From: an uncultured Verrucomicrobiota bacterium
GTDB taxonomy: Bacteria; Verrucomicrobiota; Kiritimatiellia; RFP12; UBA3636
Assembly (NCBI GenBank): GCA_946624575.1
Contig: CAMOSH010000010.1
Span: forward strand, 1 to 45,178
Direction of reading: 5' to 3'
Length of the DNA stretch: 45,178 bases
A program made the translations under genes and the position numbers. Numbering within the stretch: position 1 is the stretch's first letter; each line of letters opens with the position of its first letter. This document shows positions 16,874 to 25,231 of the stretch, one piece after another. Below the pieces are notes generated by a model, which saw nothing but the letters and a program-made list of their open reading frames with translations, ran no database searches and was not told the origin of the DNA.

Positions 16874-18319
16874 CTACAATCCAAGCAGTTTCGATGCGGG
16901 GACGACGGCGTCGAAGTAGCCGTCCCCCTCCACGACGGGGTCGAGCTCCCCGTCGAAGACCAGAACGGGGCGGACGCTTACGCCCCTGCGAAGCGGAATG
17001 CGCGAGAGCCGCTGTTCCATCTCATCCTCGATTTCCGGGCCGATCCGGGTCTTTCGCTTCACCTCGACCGCGTATGCGGTGCGCGGGGTCTGAACGAGGA
17101 GGTCGATCTGGCATCCCCGGTCCGATCCGTCGCGCCCGTGCCGCGCATGGCGGAAGGGCGCGGCGGAAAGTATGGTCGCGTTTCCGATCCCAAGGAAGGG
17201 TACGAGTTCCATCGCGTTGTTGACGACCAGGTTCTCAAAGGCAAGCCCCATGACGGAATCCCAGCCCGGAAGCGAGGAAAGTCGCGTGAAGCGGAATGCG
17301 CCGCGTTCGATGGCCCTTTTGTTCGGCTCCACATATTTGAGGAAGAAGCGCGTGTAGTTGTCGCGAAGGCGGTATCGGAGGATGCGCGATTCGACGCCTG
17401 TTTCGGGATTGACTCCCTGGTCGTCGGACAGGAAACCTCCTTCGGCGAGTTCTTTCAGCGTAGCCGCGAGGTGCCCGTTTCTCGGCTCTCCAAGGCTCGC
17501 CGCGATTTCGGTTCCTGAAAGCGGGCCGCCCGCGAGCGCGGCGAGAATCTTCCGCTTGAATTCGGACTTGGGGCCGTAAAGCGGGTTGAAGATGGCATCG
17601 AAGTCCTGAAACAGCGTCCCGCCCTTCGTAAAGCAGAGGCGGCGGATGTTTTCGTCGGCGGACAGCCCCGGATCGATTTCCTCCAGATAGCGTGGGACGC
17701 CGCCGGTGACGGACAGGACGTCCAGCATTTCCCTGGCCGCGATTCGCCCCGCAGCCGCGCCCCAAAACGCCGCGCAGTCCGCAAGTGGCAATTCGGAAAG
17801 GACATAGTCGCGCGAGAACCGGCCGGTGAAGCCCGTGTTGCCAAGAATGTTGCGCTTAATCCACGCGGAGACGGAGCCGCACACCACGACGACAAGTTTT
17901 TCGTGCCGGTGGAAGAAGGTCTCCCACGCGGTGCGCAGCGTCCCCGGGAAGTTTCGGTCGTCGCCGCCCATCCAGGATATTTCGTCGAGGAGGACGACCG
18001 TTCGCCTGGAGTCGTCAATGGCTTTGTCCAGCCAGAAAAAGGCGTCATACCAGTTGGGAAGCGAAAGTATCGGTGAATTCGTCTGGCGCGCAAGCGCGGC
18101 CGCGAACGCCCCTAGTTGCTCGGAATTCGGCACCGGGCGCCCGTCGCGTGGCGGCAGCCCCTCGAATTCCAGATAGGCGTCGGCCGTCCGCTTCGCGAAT
18201 TCGCGGAAGAGCGTAGATTTTCCGATGCGGCGCCGACCGCGACAGGCGACAAGCGACGATGTCCGCTTGCGCCAAAGAGCTTCAAGGTCTTCCAGTTGTT
18301 CCTTGCGGCCGAAAAACAT
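16874..18319 (-). CDS. ATPase with DUF234-type C-terminus
   Basis: A 481-residue cytoplasmic protein of the archaeal-type AAA (ATPase_2) plus DUF234 family. Walker A is CRGRRRIGKSTLFREF near residue 27-42; Walker B is TVVLLDEISWMGG; a sensor-like VVVCGSVSAWI follows. The C-terminal half has a winged-helix-like section and a PD-(D/E)XK-like part with GCQIDLLVQTPRTAYAVEVK. The start at 18319 is fixed by AAGGAG eight bases upstream, although the frame is open further upstream. Function is unknown for the family. A truncated relative forms the first half of the fusion gene at 2675-3844. It shares a predicted operon with the regulator at 15651. Confidence 0.85.
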   Translation of the reverse strand: MFFGRKEQLEDLEALWRKRTSSLVACRGRRRIGKSTLFREFAKRTADAYLEFEGLPPRDGRPVPNSEQLGAFAAALARQTNSPILSLPNWYDAFFWLDKAIDDSRRTVVLLDEISWMGGDDRNFPGTLRTAWETFFHRHEKLVVVVCGSVSAWIKRNILGNTGFTGRFSRDYVLSELPLADCAAFWGAAAGRIAAREMLDVLSVTGGVPRYLEEIDPGLSADENIRRLCFTKGGTLFQDFDAIFNPLYGPKSEFKRKILAALAGGPLSGTEIAASLGEPRNGHLAATLKELAEGGFLSDDQGVNPETGVESRILRYRLRDNYTRFFLKYVEPNKRAIERGAFRFTRLSSLPGWDSVMGLAFENLVVNNAMELVPFLGIGNATILSAAPFRHARHGRDGSDRGCQIDLLVQTPRTAYAVEVKRKTRIGPEIEDEMEQRLSRIPLRRGVSVRPVLVFDGELDPVVEGDGYFDAVVPASKLLGL

Positions 18320-18349
18320 TCGTGGTCTCCTTCCCGTGCGACGCAGATC

Positions 18350-18378
18350 ATCATCCCATAATTCGCACGAATTGTCAA
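18350..18378 (-). promoter_or_regulatory. Promoter of the DUF234 ATPase
   Basis: On the minus strand, TTGACA (18378-18373), a 17-bp spacer and GATGAT (18355-18350) precede the ribosome binding site. The start would be near 18343, with a leader of about 24 bases. Confidence 0.65.
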
Positions 18379-18386
18379 GAAAATAC

Positions 18387-18472
18387 GGCGCAAAATTCGA
18401 AAATTCAATTTTTGCGCCCGGGAACCGGAATGATTTCGGGCGCAAAATATGCAAAATGCAATTTTTGCGCCC
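18387..18472. promoter_or_regulatory. Twin palindromes upstream of the ATPase promoter
   Basis: Two similar palindromes lie at 18387-18418 (GGCGCAAAA ... TTTTGCGCC) and 18438-18472 (GGGCGCAAAA ... TTTTGCGCCC). Their arms are perfect and the interior is A/T-rich. The centres are about 52.5 bp apart, five helical turns, and the nearer centre is about 60 bp before the predicted start. This is the geometry of two dimeric sites on one DNA face, as for class-I activators. Neither is followed by a U-run, so they are unlikely to be terminators. Confidence 0.6.
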
Positions 18473-18529
18473 ACACTCCGATGGCACTCATGCCTGAATG
18501 TCAAACCAATATTGCATTTTGAGACCCTC

Positions 18530-18640
18530 ACGGGGGAGTTTGACGGATTTTCACGGTGGAGTTTGACGGGTTTTTACGGGGGGTTTGACGGTTTTCGTGG
18601 GAGGGTTTGACGGTTTTCGCGGTGGAGTTTGACAGGGTGC
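18530..18640 (+). repeat. Five-copy 22-bp direct repeat array
   Basis: The motif GAGTTTGACGG or GGGTTTGACGG recurs with GTTTGAC starting at 18538, 18561, 18583, 18605 and 18627, a period of 22-23 bp. Segments such as TTTTCACGG and TTTTCGCGG separate the cores. The spacing, near two helical turns, resembles iterons or a cooperative operator array. Confidence 0.8.
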
Positions 18641-18659
18641 CGGAATAATCAATGTCCTA

Positions 18660-18688
18660 AAAGTTGACACTTCGCGTGTCCCAACTTT
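18660..18688. promoter_or_regulatory. Strong stem-loop
   Basis: AAAGTTGACAC, loop TTCGC and GTGTCCCAACTTT pair as an 11-bp stem with a two-base bulge. There is no open gene on either side close enough to need a terminator here and no U-run, so it could be a small RNA, an operator or an element end. Confidence 0.4.
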
Positions 18689-18787
18689 CAGCCTAGGCAG
18701 GCGATGGGGAACGGGGTAAAATTGTTGGCGTTGTTTCCGCGCATGGTGTGCCATGTTGCAGCGCGAAGCGATTGAGGTCGATTTTCA

Positions 18788-19021
18788 ATGATGAGTGGCA
18801 GTGCCGATCATTCCAGAAAGGACATGCAGTGGGGTGCGACGTTTGGCTTCTACGCGCCGCGCGGCTTTACCATCCGCGGCAAGAAGGCCGAGGGCGTCTT
18901 CTCCCGCTGGGCGCGCGGCAACAGCGCCCATGGCGACACAGCTTTTCCGATGGCGGCGAGTGCCGCCTCGGCCACAACAACCAAAGAAACACATGGAGAA
19001 AACCATGAACTTCACAAATGA
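18788..19021 (+). other. Small open frame, possible gene fragment
   Basis: A 77-codon frame overlaps the start of the large secreted protein. Its middle, MQWGATFGFYAPRGFTIRGK, has a plausible protein composition and could be the first residues of a TIM-barrel glycosidase, but the match is by impression only. The tail after about residue 45 is just the out-of-frame leader of the next gene. It is either a remnant or a leader peptide; no function is assigned. Confidence 0.25.
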
Positions 19022-21758
19022 AACCTCAAAGGTGCTTCGCCTTCTCGCGAACGCGGCCGTTCTCGCCGCCTCGCTCACCGCAGGCTCCGCCCTCGCTGAC
19101 GGACCGAGGCGTGTAATCGGATCGGGCACGGGAACAGCCGGAGCCATGACCAGCTCTTCTGTCATATCCTGGAGCTGGGAGGACACGTCCATCACGGATC
19201 CGGTTGTGACCCCATGGAGCGAGGGAAGCAACACCTGCGTGTATGTCTTGCATTCAGCGAGTGACAAAACCAAGCAGTTGAGGTTGAGCGGGACTTCAAC
19301 TCTTCCCGATGTCCCCGTCGAACTTGACAACGGTTATCCCATCAGGGGTATTGCCACTTCGGACAAAACATACACATTCCCGCAGATGACAGTCAAGGAG
19401 GGTAACGCCGGCCTTCTTCAATCCACATACAGCACGGCAACTTTCAACGGCGGCTACACAATCGAACCGGGAGCCTCCTTGCCGCTAACTGTCTGGAATA
19501 CCGGAAACGGCGCAAAGACAGCCAACATCACGTTCATCAATTCGTCCACCTCGTATCTGGCGAGCGATGCCGATGCGGTTGTGTCCTACGGATATACCGT
19601 AAATGCCGACAATGTCGATTCCGCAAACGGCAATACCATCGATTCAACGCTGACAATCGGCATCGGCGACGCTTCGGCCTTCGAGGGGAAATATGTCATT
19701 TCCGACCCCCCGAAGGACAAGGAGTGGACGAATTTGGTGAACAACGGCTACTCCGTTCGCGGGCATCTCAAGTTCGTGTCAGCCACCGCCTTTGGCGACC
19801 CTACTTCGGTGAAAGCCGACGCGGTGACGCTCGGCGACTGCGCCTATCTCTCGCTTGGGACGAACGTCGAGCAATACGCCACGCGCGGCATCACCGTCAC
19901 CGCTGGGAAGAAGGGTGGCATTGAGGCCGCTTCGGATCTGACGCTCACTGCGCCCGTCACAACCGGCACCGGCGCGACGTTCGCGAAGATCGGCGCGGGC
20001 ACCGTCACGCTCGACGGCGACTGCACCGGCGCAGCCGCGATGGAAGTGACGGAAGGGACGCTCGTCCTCGGAGCCCTCGGCTCGTTCGCGAACGGTCTCG
20101 CCGTCACGGTGAAGTCCCGCGCGACGCTCGTCCAGAACAAGTATGTCGGCAACATCGCCGTCACTTGCGAGGAGGGCGGAACCCACATCGTCGATGTCCA
20201 ATACATCGTCCCCTACTCCGACGCCACCGGCGCTTCGACGCCGCTAGACTTCACCGCCGCCGTTCCAGCGCTGCCGCTTTCGATCCGGCTTTCCGAGCCG
20301 GTCGAGATCGCCTCCTTCGCGGACAACGGCTGGACGGCCAAGCGCATCACGGTCGCGCGGCTTCCTGCCGCCACGACGGCCACGGCGGCGGACTTCGCCG
20401 ACGCCACCGAGAAATACTGCTGTCTCCCGAAGACGTCCTTCGAGATTGTCAACGGCGACGGCTGCAAGGAACTCGTCCTCGTCGCGAAGCCCGTCGTGTG
20501 GTCGATAGCGGCATTCAATGACACGGTCAACAAGGACGACACAATCAATGGCAAGGCCGGATACTGGTCTTACGGCAACACGGCGCAGTCGGGCTACGAC
20601 TACTTGATGACGAACTGGCTTGCACGCACTGGAAATCAATACCAGACAACATCCGCCGCCTTCGTCGGCGATTCGTTAACTTTCTGCGGCAACGGAGAGT
20701 ATCAGTCTCTCGCTATGAACACGCCAAATGCCGATTTCGGCGACGCGACATACTGCGGAACTGTGAATCTCTACTACAACAACGGCTCCATTAAGGGGGC
20801 CGGCTACACGGGCATCACGCGCGGCACGGCGACGATTGCGGACGGCGCGACGCTGCGGGTCCAGACCCGTCAGCCAACGGGCGCATCGACGATCATGACA
20901 AACCGCATTGCGGTGGCAGTTTCCGGCGAAGGCAATTTGGAACTGACAAGCACGAAGCTGAAGAGCACCAATCCGTATTACTGCGTCCCAGGCGGTGCGC
21001 CGGTCTATCTCACGGGCGACAACTCCGGCTTCTCCGGCAAGATGACCGTCACGTGCTATGGTTCACCCACCGAGAGCGACGGCACGACGCTCCACCTCGG
21101 CCAGAGCGCAAGCTTCGGCGGCGCGATGACGGCTGCGACGGCGGACGGTGTGCTGCTCGAAAAATACGGCTTCCTCATGCCCGAGCAGACGATGACGCTC
21201 AACGCGGCGAACCGCGGCATCACCGTCACCGCCGGCGGCTTCGACGTGCCGGAGGGGGTCTCGCTCACGGTCTCCGTCCCGCTCACGGTGGACGGCACGG
21301 CCATCAAGCGCGGCGCGGGCGAACTGGCGCTTTCCGGCGCGGCGACGTTCGCGAGCGGCGCGACGTTCGCCGTGAAGGAGGGCTCCGTCCGCGCGCTCAC
21401 TGACGCAGCGGTCGCGGGCGACTTCTCGTTCGCGGACGGCACGACCATCGTCCTCGATCCCGACGCCTCTCTCGTGAACGGCTACTTCGGCAACTTCGCC
21501 GTCACCGGCGAAGGGACGCCGAAAGTGACCGTCGCCGTCGATACGACGAGCGCGGCGTTCAGCGCCGACGGCGCGGCGACGCTGCCCATCTGCACCGTCC
21601 CGGCGACCGCCGCTGACCTGACGGGTTCGTTCACGCTCGCGAAGGTCCGCGGGTGCAGCGCCGAAATCGTCAAGGAAAACGTCACCGTCGAGGGCGCCCA
21701 GTGCGTCCGCTACTCGGAGCACTTCTCCAAGTCGGGGACGGTTCTCTACGTGAGGTAG
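19005..21758 (+). CDS. Large secreted autotransporter-repeat protein
   Basis: A 917-residue exported protein. ATG 19005 follows GGAG by about eight bases and opens a signal peptide (VLRLLANAAVLAASLTAGSA, then LADG). The rest is Ser/Thr/Gly/Ala-rich beta-structure with autotransporter-associated repeat motifs, for example FAKIGAGTVTLDGDCTG with LEVTEGTLVLG-like continuation, and KRGAGELALSGAATF followed by AVKEGSVRAL. No C-terminal barrel, LPxTG or PEP-CTERM signal was seen; it ends SGTVLYVR. Such proteins are thought to form long surface beta-helices. Anchoring is unknown. The upstream intergenic region holds the repeat array and stem-loop, so expression may be controlled from there. Confidence 0.75.
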   Translation: MNFTNETSKVLRLLANAAVLAASLTAGSALADGPRRVIGSGTGTAGAMTSSSVISWSWEDTSITDPVVTPWSEGSNTCVYVLHSASDKTKQLRLSGTSTLPDVPVELDNGYPIRGIATSDKTYTFPQMTVKEGNAGLLQSTYSTATFNGGYTIEPGASLPLTVWNTGNGAKTANITFINSSTSYLASDADAVVSYGYTVNADNVDSANGNTIDSTLTIGIGDASAFEGKYVISDPPKDKEWTNLVNNGYSVRGHLKFVSATAFGDPTSVKADAVTLGDCAYLSLGTNVEQYATRGITVTAGKKGGIEAASDLTLTAPVTTGTGATFAKIGAGTVTLDGDCTGAAAMEVTEGTLVLGALGSFANGLAVTVKSRATLVQNKYVGNIAVTCEEGGTHIVDVQYIVPYSDATGASTPLDFTAAVPALPLSIRLSEPVEIASFADNGWTAKRITVARLPAATTATAADFADATEKYCCLPKTSFEIVNGDGCKELVLVAKPVVWSIAAFNDTVNKDDTINGKAGYWSYGNTAQSGYDYLMTNWLARTGNQYQTTSAAFVGDSLTFCGNGEYQSLAMNTPNADFGDATYCGTVNLYYNNGSIKGAGYTGITRGTATIADGATLRVQTRQPTGASTIMTNRIAVAVSGEGNLELTSTKLKSTNPYYCVPGGAPVYLTGDNSGFSGKMTVTCYGSPTESDGTTLHLGQSASFGGAMTAATADGVLLEKYGFLMPEQTMTLNAANRGITVTAGGFDVPEGVSLTVSVPLTVDGTAIKRGAGELALSGAATFASGATFAVKEGSVRALTDAAVAGDFSFADGTTIVLDPDASLVNGYFGNFAVTGEGTPKVTVAVDTTSAAFSADGAATLPICTVPATAADLTGSFTLAKVRGCSAEIVKENVTVEGAQCVRYSEHFSKSGTVLYVR

Positions 21759-21762
21759 GCAA

Positions 21763-21896
21763 ATGAAAATTGCCGCGCTTCTTTGCGTTCTTTGCGTGGA
21801 AACGGCATGGTCGCGCTCGCGAGGGCCTACGGCACCGCCGTTGCGGAGGCGCTCGGCTTTGGAACGCAGGGTTCCATTGACGGAAACCCCAATTGA
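21763..21896 (+). pseudogene. Deletion scar: signal-peptide start joined to SGNH hydrolase end
   Basis: Two gene pieces meet out of frame. ATG 21763 begins a signal peptide of the local repeat type (MKIAALLCVLCVETA). At about 21803-21809 the sequence switches to the last codons of an SGNH hydrolase: GMVALARAYGTAVAEALG, stop at 21894-21896, matching GMVALAKAYGAAVAEALA at the end of the intact gene 41455-42654. The joint holds ACGGCATGG, which occurs both after an intact signal peptide (near 26830) and at the equivalent place in the intact SGNH gene (near 42571). The body of the gene, about 350 codons, is missing. A deletion between nine-base repeats explains it. Confidence 0.75.
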
Positions 21897-21920
21897 GCAG
21901 CAATGACGCAAATGCCAATG
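21876..21920 (+). repeat. Gene-junction repeat before the glycyl radical enzyme
   Basis: CCCCAATTGAGCAGCAATGA and then CGCAAATG belong to the same junction family as the sites at 35341, 41429, 42634 and 44596. Its AATTGA contains the stop of the dead SGNH remnant and its CAATGA contains the first ATG of the next gene. Confidence 0.65.
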
Positions 21921-24074
21921 AGGATTTCCATGGACGCACTCGATGCCGACATTCCATACCTCCGTGACAAATGGCGGAGGGACTGCACCGATCCCTCGAC
22001 GGGTCTCGGCCTTTCCGAACTCAAGGTCGAGGTCGCCAGGATCGTCGCGGCGGAGAAGGACAAGGTGCCGTGGTGCGTCGTGAAGGCGCACTTGTTCGAG
22101 GCGATCTGCGACAAGATGGCCGTCGGCTTTTCGCCGCACGACTTCTTCCCCGCATTCGCCTGCTGGAGCCGGAAAGACCGCATTCTCACGAGGGTGCTCG
22201 ACGAACGCATCGCGGAGATCGACGCCCGCTTTTGTCCGGATGCAACCGGACGGGCGGCCGAAGTCCGCGGCTCGTGCATCCGGCACGACTACGACCACGC
22301 CGTGCCGGACTGGGACCGCATTCTCGCACTGGGCTTTCCCGGCATCTTGGAGTCCGCCGCCGCTTCGCCTGCGACGGGCGACTTCATTGCCGCGATGCGG
22401 ATTGCCGCCGGCGCCATGCTCCGCTGCGTCCGGCGCATGGCCGAATGCGCGCGGCGCTCGCCCTTCGCCTCCGACCCACGGGTTGCCGCGGAAGCCTCCG
22501 CGCTGGAAAGACTGGCGGAAGGACCGCCGCGCACATCCTACGAGGCAATGCTCTTCCAGCTCCTGTTCTTCGTGTTCGGCGAACACGCAGACCATCTGCA
22601 AGTGCGTTCGCTCGGCAACTGGGACAGGCTGATGCGCCCCTATTACGAGGCCGACCTTGCATCGGGACGCACGACGCGCGGGGAGTTCAAGGCATTGCTG
22701 AAGCATTTCTTCTGGCAGTGGGGATCCATCGACAACAAATGGGGCCAGCCCTTCTACCTTGGCGGCACGAAGGACGACGGCTCGACGGAATACTGCGACC
22801 TTTCGCGCGTCGCACTGGAAGCCATCGACGAACTTGGTTTGCCGACTCCCAAGGTCCAGCTGAAGATCGCGCCAAACACGCCGGAGGACGTTTTCTCGAT
22901 GGCGCTCGACATGGCGCGCCGCCACCGTCCCGTCGTCTTCTGCGGCGAGGAGCCGATGGCGAAGGCCATGGCGGCTATGGGTTTCTCCGCCGAGGAGGTC
23001 CGCACGTGCGACCTTTGGGGATGCTACGAGTTCCAGCCGCGCGCCGCCGCCAACACGACGCTTCCCTGCATCGTCAACATCCCGCAGATCGTCGCGGATC
23101 TTCTTGAAGAGGCCCGGGCCGGACGCTTCGCCCCGGAATCGTTCGACGGGTTTGTCTCGGCTTTCCACGGCATCCTGCGCAAACGCGTCGCCATCGCGCT
23201 CGATGTCGTCCGCGACTACGAGGCGCACATGGACGACTGGATTCCGGCGCTCGTCCATTCTCTCTCCATCGCCGATTGCGTGGCAAGGGGCGGAAACGCC
23301 ATCGGAACCGGCATGAAATACAATCTCTCTGTCATCCTGCAGACGGGTGGCGGAACGGCCGTCGATTCCCTCGCGGCGGTGAAGGAGCTCGTCTTCGAGC
23401 GCCGCGAAATGACGCTTGCCGAACTTGGCGGAATCATGGCCGCGGACTGGGAGGGGCACGAGCCGCTGCGGCTCCGGATGCGAGCCTCCCGCCGCAAATG
23501 GGGCAACAACGATCCGCTCACGAACGCGCTTGCCCACGGCCTCTACGGAGTTTTCGGCGAGGCCGTGAACGGCAAGCCCAATTCGCGCGGCGGCAAGTTT
23601 TACGCGGCCGGGCACAGCATCTCGTATTTCGTCAGCCTCGGACGCCGCACTGACGCGACGCCGGACGGACGTCGCGCCGGCGAGGAGTTTTCCAAGAACA
23701 TCTCGTCGGCCCCGGGGGCGGACAGGGAGGGGCCGACCGCCCTGATCGGGGGAATCGCCGCCATAGACGCCACGGACATTCCCGGCGATGTCATTCTCGA
23801 CGTCACGCTCCATCCCTCGGTCGCCGCCGGGGACGAAGGGCTGGCGGCCATGGGGACCCTCGTGAACGAATTCTTCCGCCGCGGCGGATGCGCGATCCAG
23901 TTCAACGTGTTCGGCTCCGAAGAGCTTCGGGACGCGCAGGCGCATCCGGAGAAATACGAAAACCTCCAGGTGCGCGTCTGCGGCTGGAACGCCAGATGGA
24001 ACTGCATCCCGCGCGAGCAGCAGGACGCCTACATCCGCCGCGCCGAGGCGGCGGGGGAAAGTCAATGGCCGTGA
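21903..24074 (+). CDS. Glycyl radical enzyme (PFL/dehydratase superfamily)
   Basis: A 723-residue glycyl radical enzyme, somewhat shorter than the usual 760-850. The thiyl-radical cysteine is Cys374 in LWGCYEFQP; the GCxE pattern with Glu376 is the one found in glycerol, propanediol and choline-type lyases rather than the Cys-Cys pair of pyruvate formate-lyase. The radical glycine is Gly694 in LQVRVCGWNARW, 30 residues from the end. That loop deviates from the usual RVxGY by having Cys before Gly and Trp after it. The substrate is unknown; a sugar-derived diol or similar is an inference from context. The first ATG (21903) comes from a junction repeat; ATG 21930 with GAGG upstream is an alternative start. 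It probably needs the activase at 14878. It opens the long operon, and the next gene overlaps it by ten bases. Confidence 0.85.
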   Translation: MTQMPMRISMDALDADIPYLRDKWRRDCTDPSTGLGLSELKVEVARIVAAEKDKVPWCVVKAHLFEAICDKMAVGFSPHDFFPAFACWSRKDRILTRVLDERIAEIDARFCPDATGRAAEVRGSCIRHDYDHAVPDWDRILALGFPGILESAAASPATGDFIAAMRIAAGAMLRCVRRMAECARRSPFASDPRVAAEASALERLAEGPPRTSYEAMLFQLLFFVFGEHADHLQVRSLGNWDRLMRPYYEADLASGRTTRGEFKALLKHFFWQWGSIDNKWGQPFYLGGTKDDGSTEYCDLSRVALEAIDELGLPTPKVQLKIAPNTPEDVFSMALDMARRHRPVVFCGEEPMAKAMAAMGFSAEEVRTCDLWGCYEFQPRAAANTTLPCIVNIPQIVADLLEEARAGRFAPESFDGFVSAFHGILRKRVAIALDVVRDYEAHMDDWIPALVHSLSIADCVARGGNAIGTGMKYNLSVILQTGGGTAVDSLAAVKELVFERREMTLAELGGIMAADWEGHEPLRLRMRASRRKWGNNDPLTNALAHGLYGVFGEAVNGKPNSRGGKFYAAGHSISYFVSLGRRTDATPDGRRAGEEFSKNISSAPGADREGPTALIGGIAAIDATDIPGDVILDVTLHPSVAAGDEGLAAMGTLVNEFFRRGGCAIQFNVFGSEELRDAQAHPEKYENLQVRVCGWNARWNCIPREQQDAYIRRAEAAGESQWP

Positions 24075-25231
24075 GCGTCGATCCCTGGGACATCGTTCTG
24101 GCGGCAAGAGACACGCCGGAGGCGCTGAAACGCCATGCGCGCGAAGTCTGCCCGGAGGGCGACGCGAGGCCGGCGCTCCAGCGCGCCATCGACGAGGCCG
24201 GCGCCCTCAACGTGCGGTGCGTCCTGCTTCCCGGCACCTACCGCATAGATTCGCGCGGGGAGCGCAGCCCCAAGGGCGCCCTCTGCTTCTGGAATGACCA
24301 GACCGAGGAGAGGTGGTATTCACACGAAAGGCCGCGCTTCCGAACGCTGGAAGGGGCCGTGGAGCCGATGGCCTGGCATTCCGGGGCGATCATCGAGATG
24401 GGGCGCGCCCTCTACGATTCGCTCGGCGCCGACGAGGAGTTCTCGCTCCTCTACTGCGACGGCGGCGGCATCTTCGGGCGCGCCTGGATCCTGCGCAACC
24501 TCGTGATCCGTCTCCCGGATGTCGGGAAGAGGGTGGTCGCCGTCGATGGCCGCTTCTGCGGCGCGCTCAAATACAATGACCTCTGGGTGGCGGCGCGCGA
24601 CCCGCGCCTCTTCAACCCGGCGACCTGCGAGGGGCTTGCCGCGCCGCATCCCCTCTCCGTCGGCATCCGTGGGACGGCGGGGTCGAACCACGGCGTCCTC
24701 AACGAATGGAAGCGCTGTTCTGCGCTCGGCTTCGGGACCGGCTTCGACATCGGCGGCGAACATGTCTATTGCGAGAGCCTGGAGGCGAAATACAACGTCA
24801 CCGGCTTCGCGTTCGATTGTTACAAGGGCAAGTGCTCCATCGACGCGCCGGACGACGAGCCGCCGCGCGGAGGGTGCTTCTACCCAATCCTCTGCGTCAA
24901 CCTCCTCGACGAGCACAATGTCCACATGCCACGCTTCGGCTCCGCGAGCCATCGCGGCGTGGCGCGCGAAAACAGGGCGCAGTCCGTGACGATCCACGCC
25001 ATGAACGTCCAGTGGCCAAACACCGCCCCCGGCTTCACCGACCGCTCCGCGTCCGACTTCACCGCCGGCCGGCGCCGCGCGACCGAAGACACCCCCGGCG
25101 CCTGGCGCGGTTCGGTCGAATATGTCATCGACCACACGACGTCCGAAGGCCGCGTGAACCTCGTGGATGAACCGTTCTTCGAACCCGGACACGGCGGCGG
25201 GATCCGGTCTCGTAACCTCACCTTTTCATGA
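24065..25231 (+). CDS. Right-handed beta-helix (pectate-lyase-like) protein
   Basis: A 388-residue protein with no signal peptide. The N-terminal DARPALQRAIDEAGALNVRC and LLPGTYRI are the opening of the pectate-lyase-superfamily (Pectate_lyase_3-type) beta-helix, followed by GRAWILRNLVIRLPDVGKRV, GTGFDIGGEHVYCESLEAKY and similar strands. Catalytic residues cannot be assigned. It could be a lyase, an epimerase or a non-catalytic helix protein acting in the cytoplasm. The start overlaps the end of the glycyl radical enzyme by ten bases (ATG 24065, TGA 24072-24074), so translation is coupled. Its own stop overlaps the next start (ATGA). Confidence 0.7.
   Translation: MAVSVDPWDIVLAARDTPEALKRHAREVCPEGDARPALQRAIDEAGALNVRCVLLPGTYRIDSRGERSPKGALCFWNDQTEERWYSHERPRFRTLEGAVEPMAWHSGAIIEMGRALYDSLGADEEFSLLYCDGGGIFGRAWILRNLVIRLPDVGKRVVAVDGRFCGALKYNDLWVAARDPRLFNPATCEGLAAPHPLSVGIRGTAGSNHGVLNEWKRCSALGFGTGFDIGGEHVYCESLEAKYNVTGFAFDCYKGKCSIDAPDDEPPRGGCFYPILCVNLLDEHNVHMPRFGSASHRGVARENRAQSVTIHAMNVQWPNTAPGFTDRSASDFTAGRRRATEDTPGAWRGSVEYVIDHTTSEGRVNLVDEPFFEPGHGGGIRSRNLTFS

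Noticed and set aside
18387-18472. The two palindromes as intrinsic terminators
   Set aside because: Neither stem is followed by a T-run on either strand, and they lie directly upstream of a promoter.
6682-21758. PEP-CTERM, LPxTG or type IX sorting signals on the surface proteins
   Set aside because: The C-termini (VMIVR and VLYVR) lack the PEP motif, transmembrane helix and Arg cluster, as well as LPxTG or a T9SS-type domain.
21063-24107. 1014-codon minus-strand open frame opposite the autotransporter-repeat and glycyl radical genes
   Set aside because: It spans two real genes and the gap between them, and it has an arginine/alanine-rich composition with no motif.
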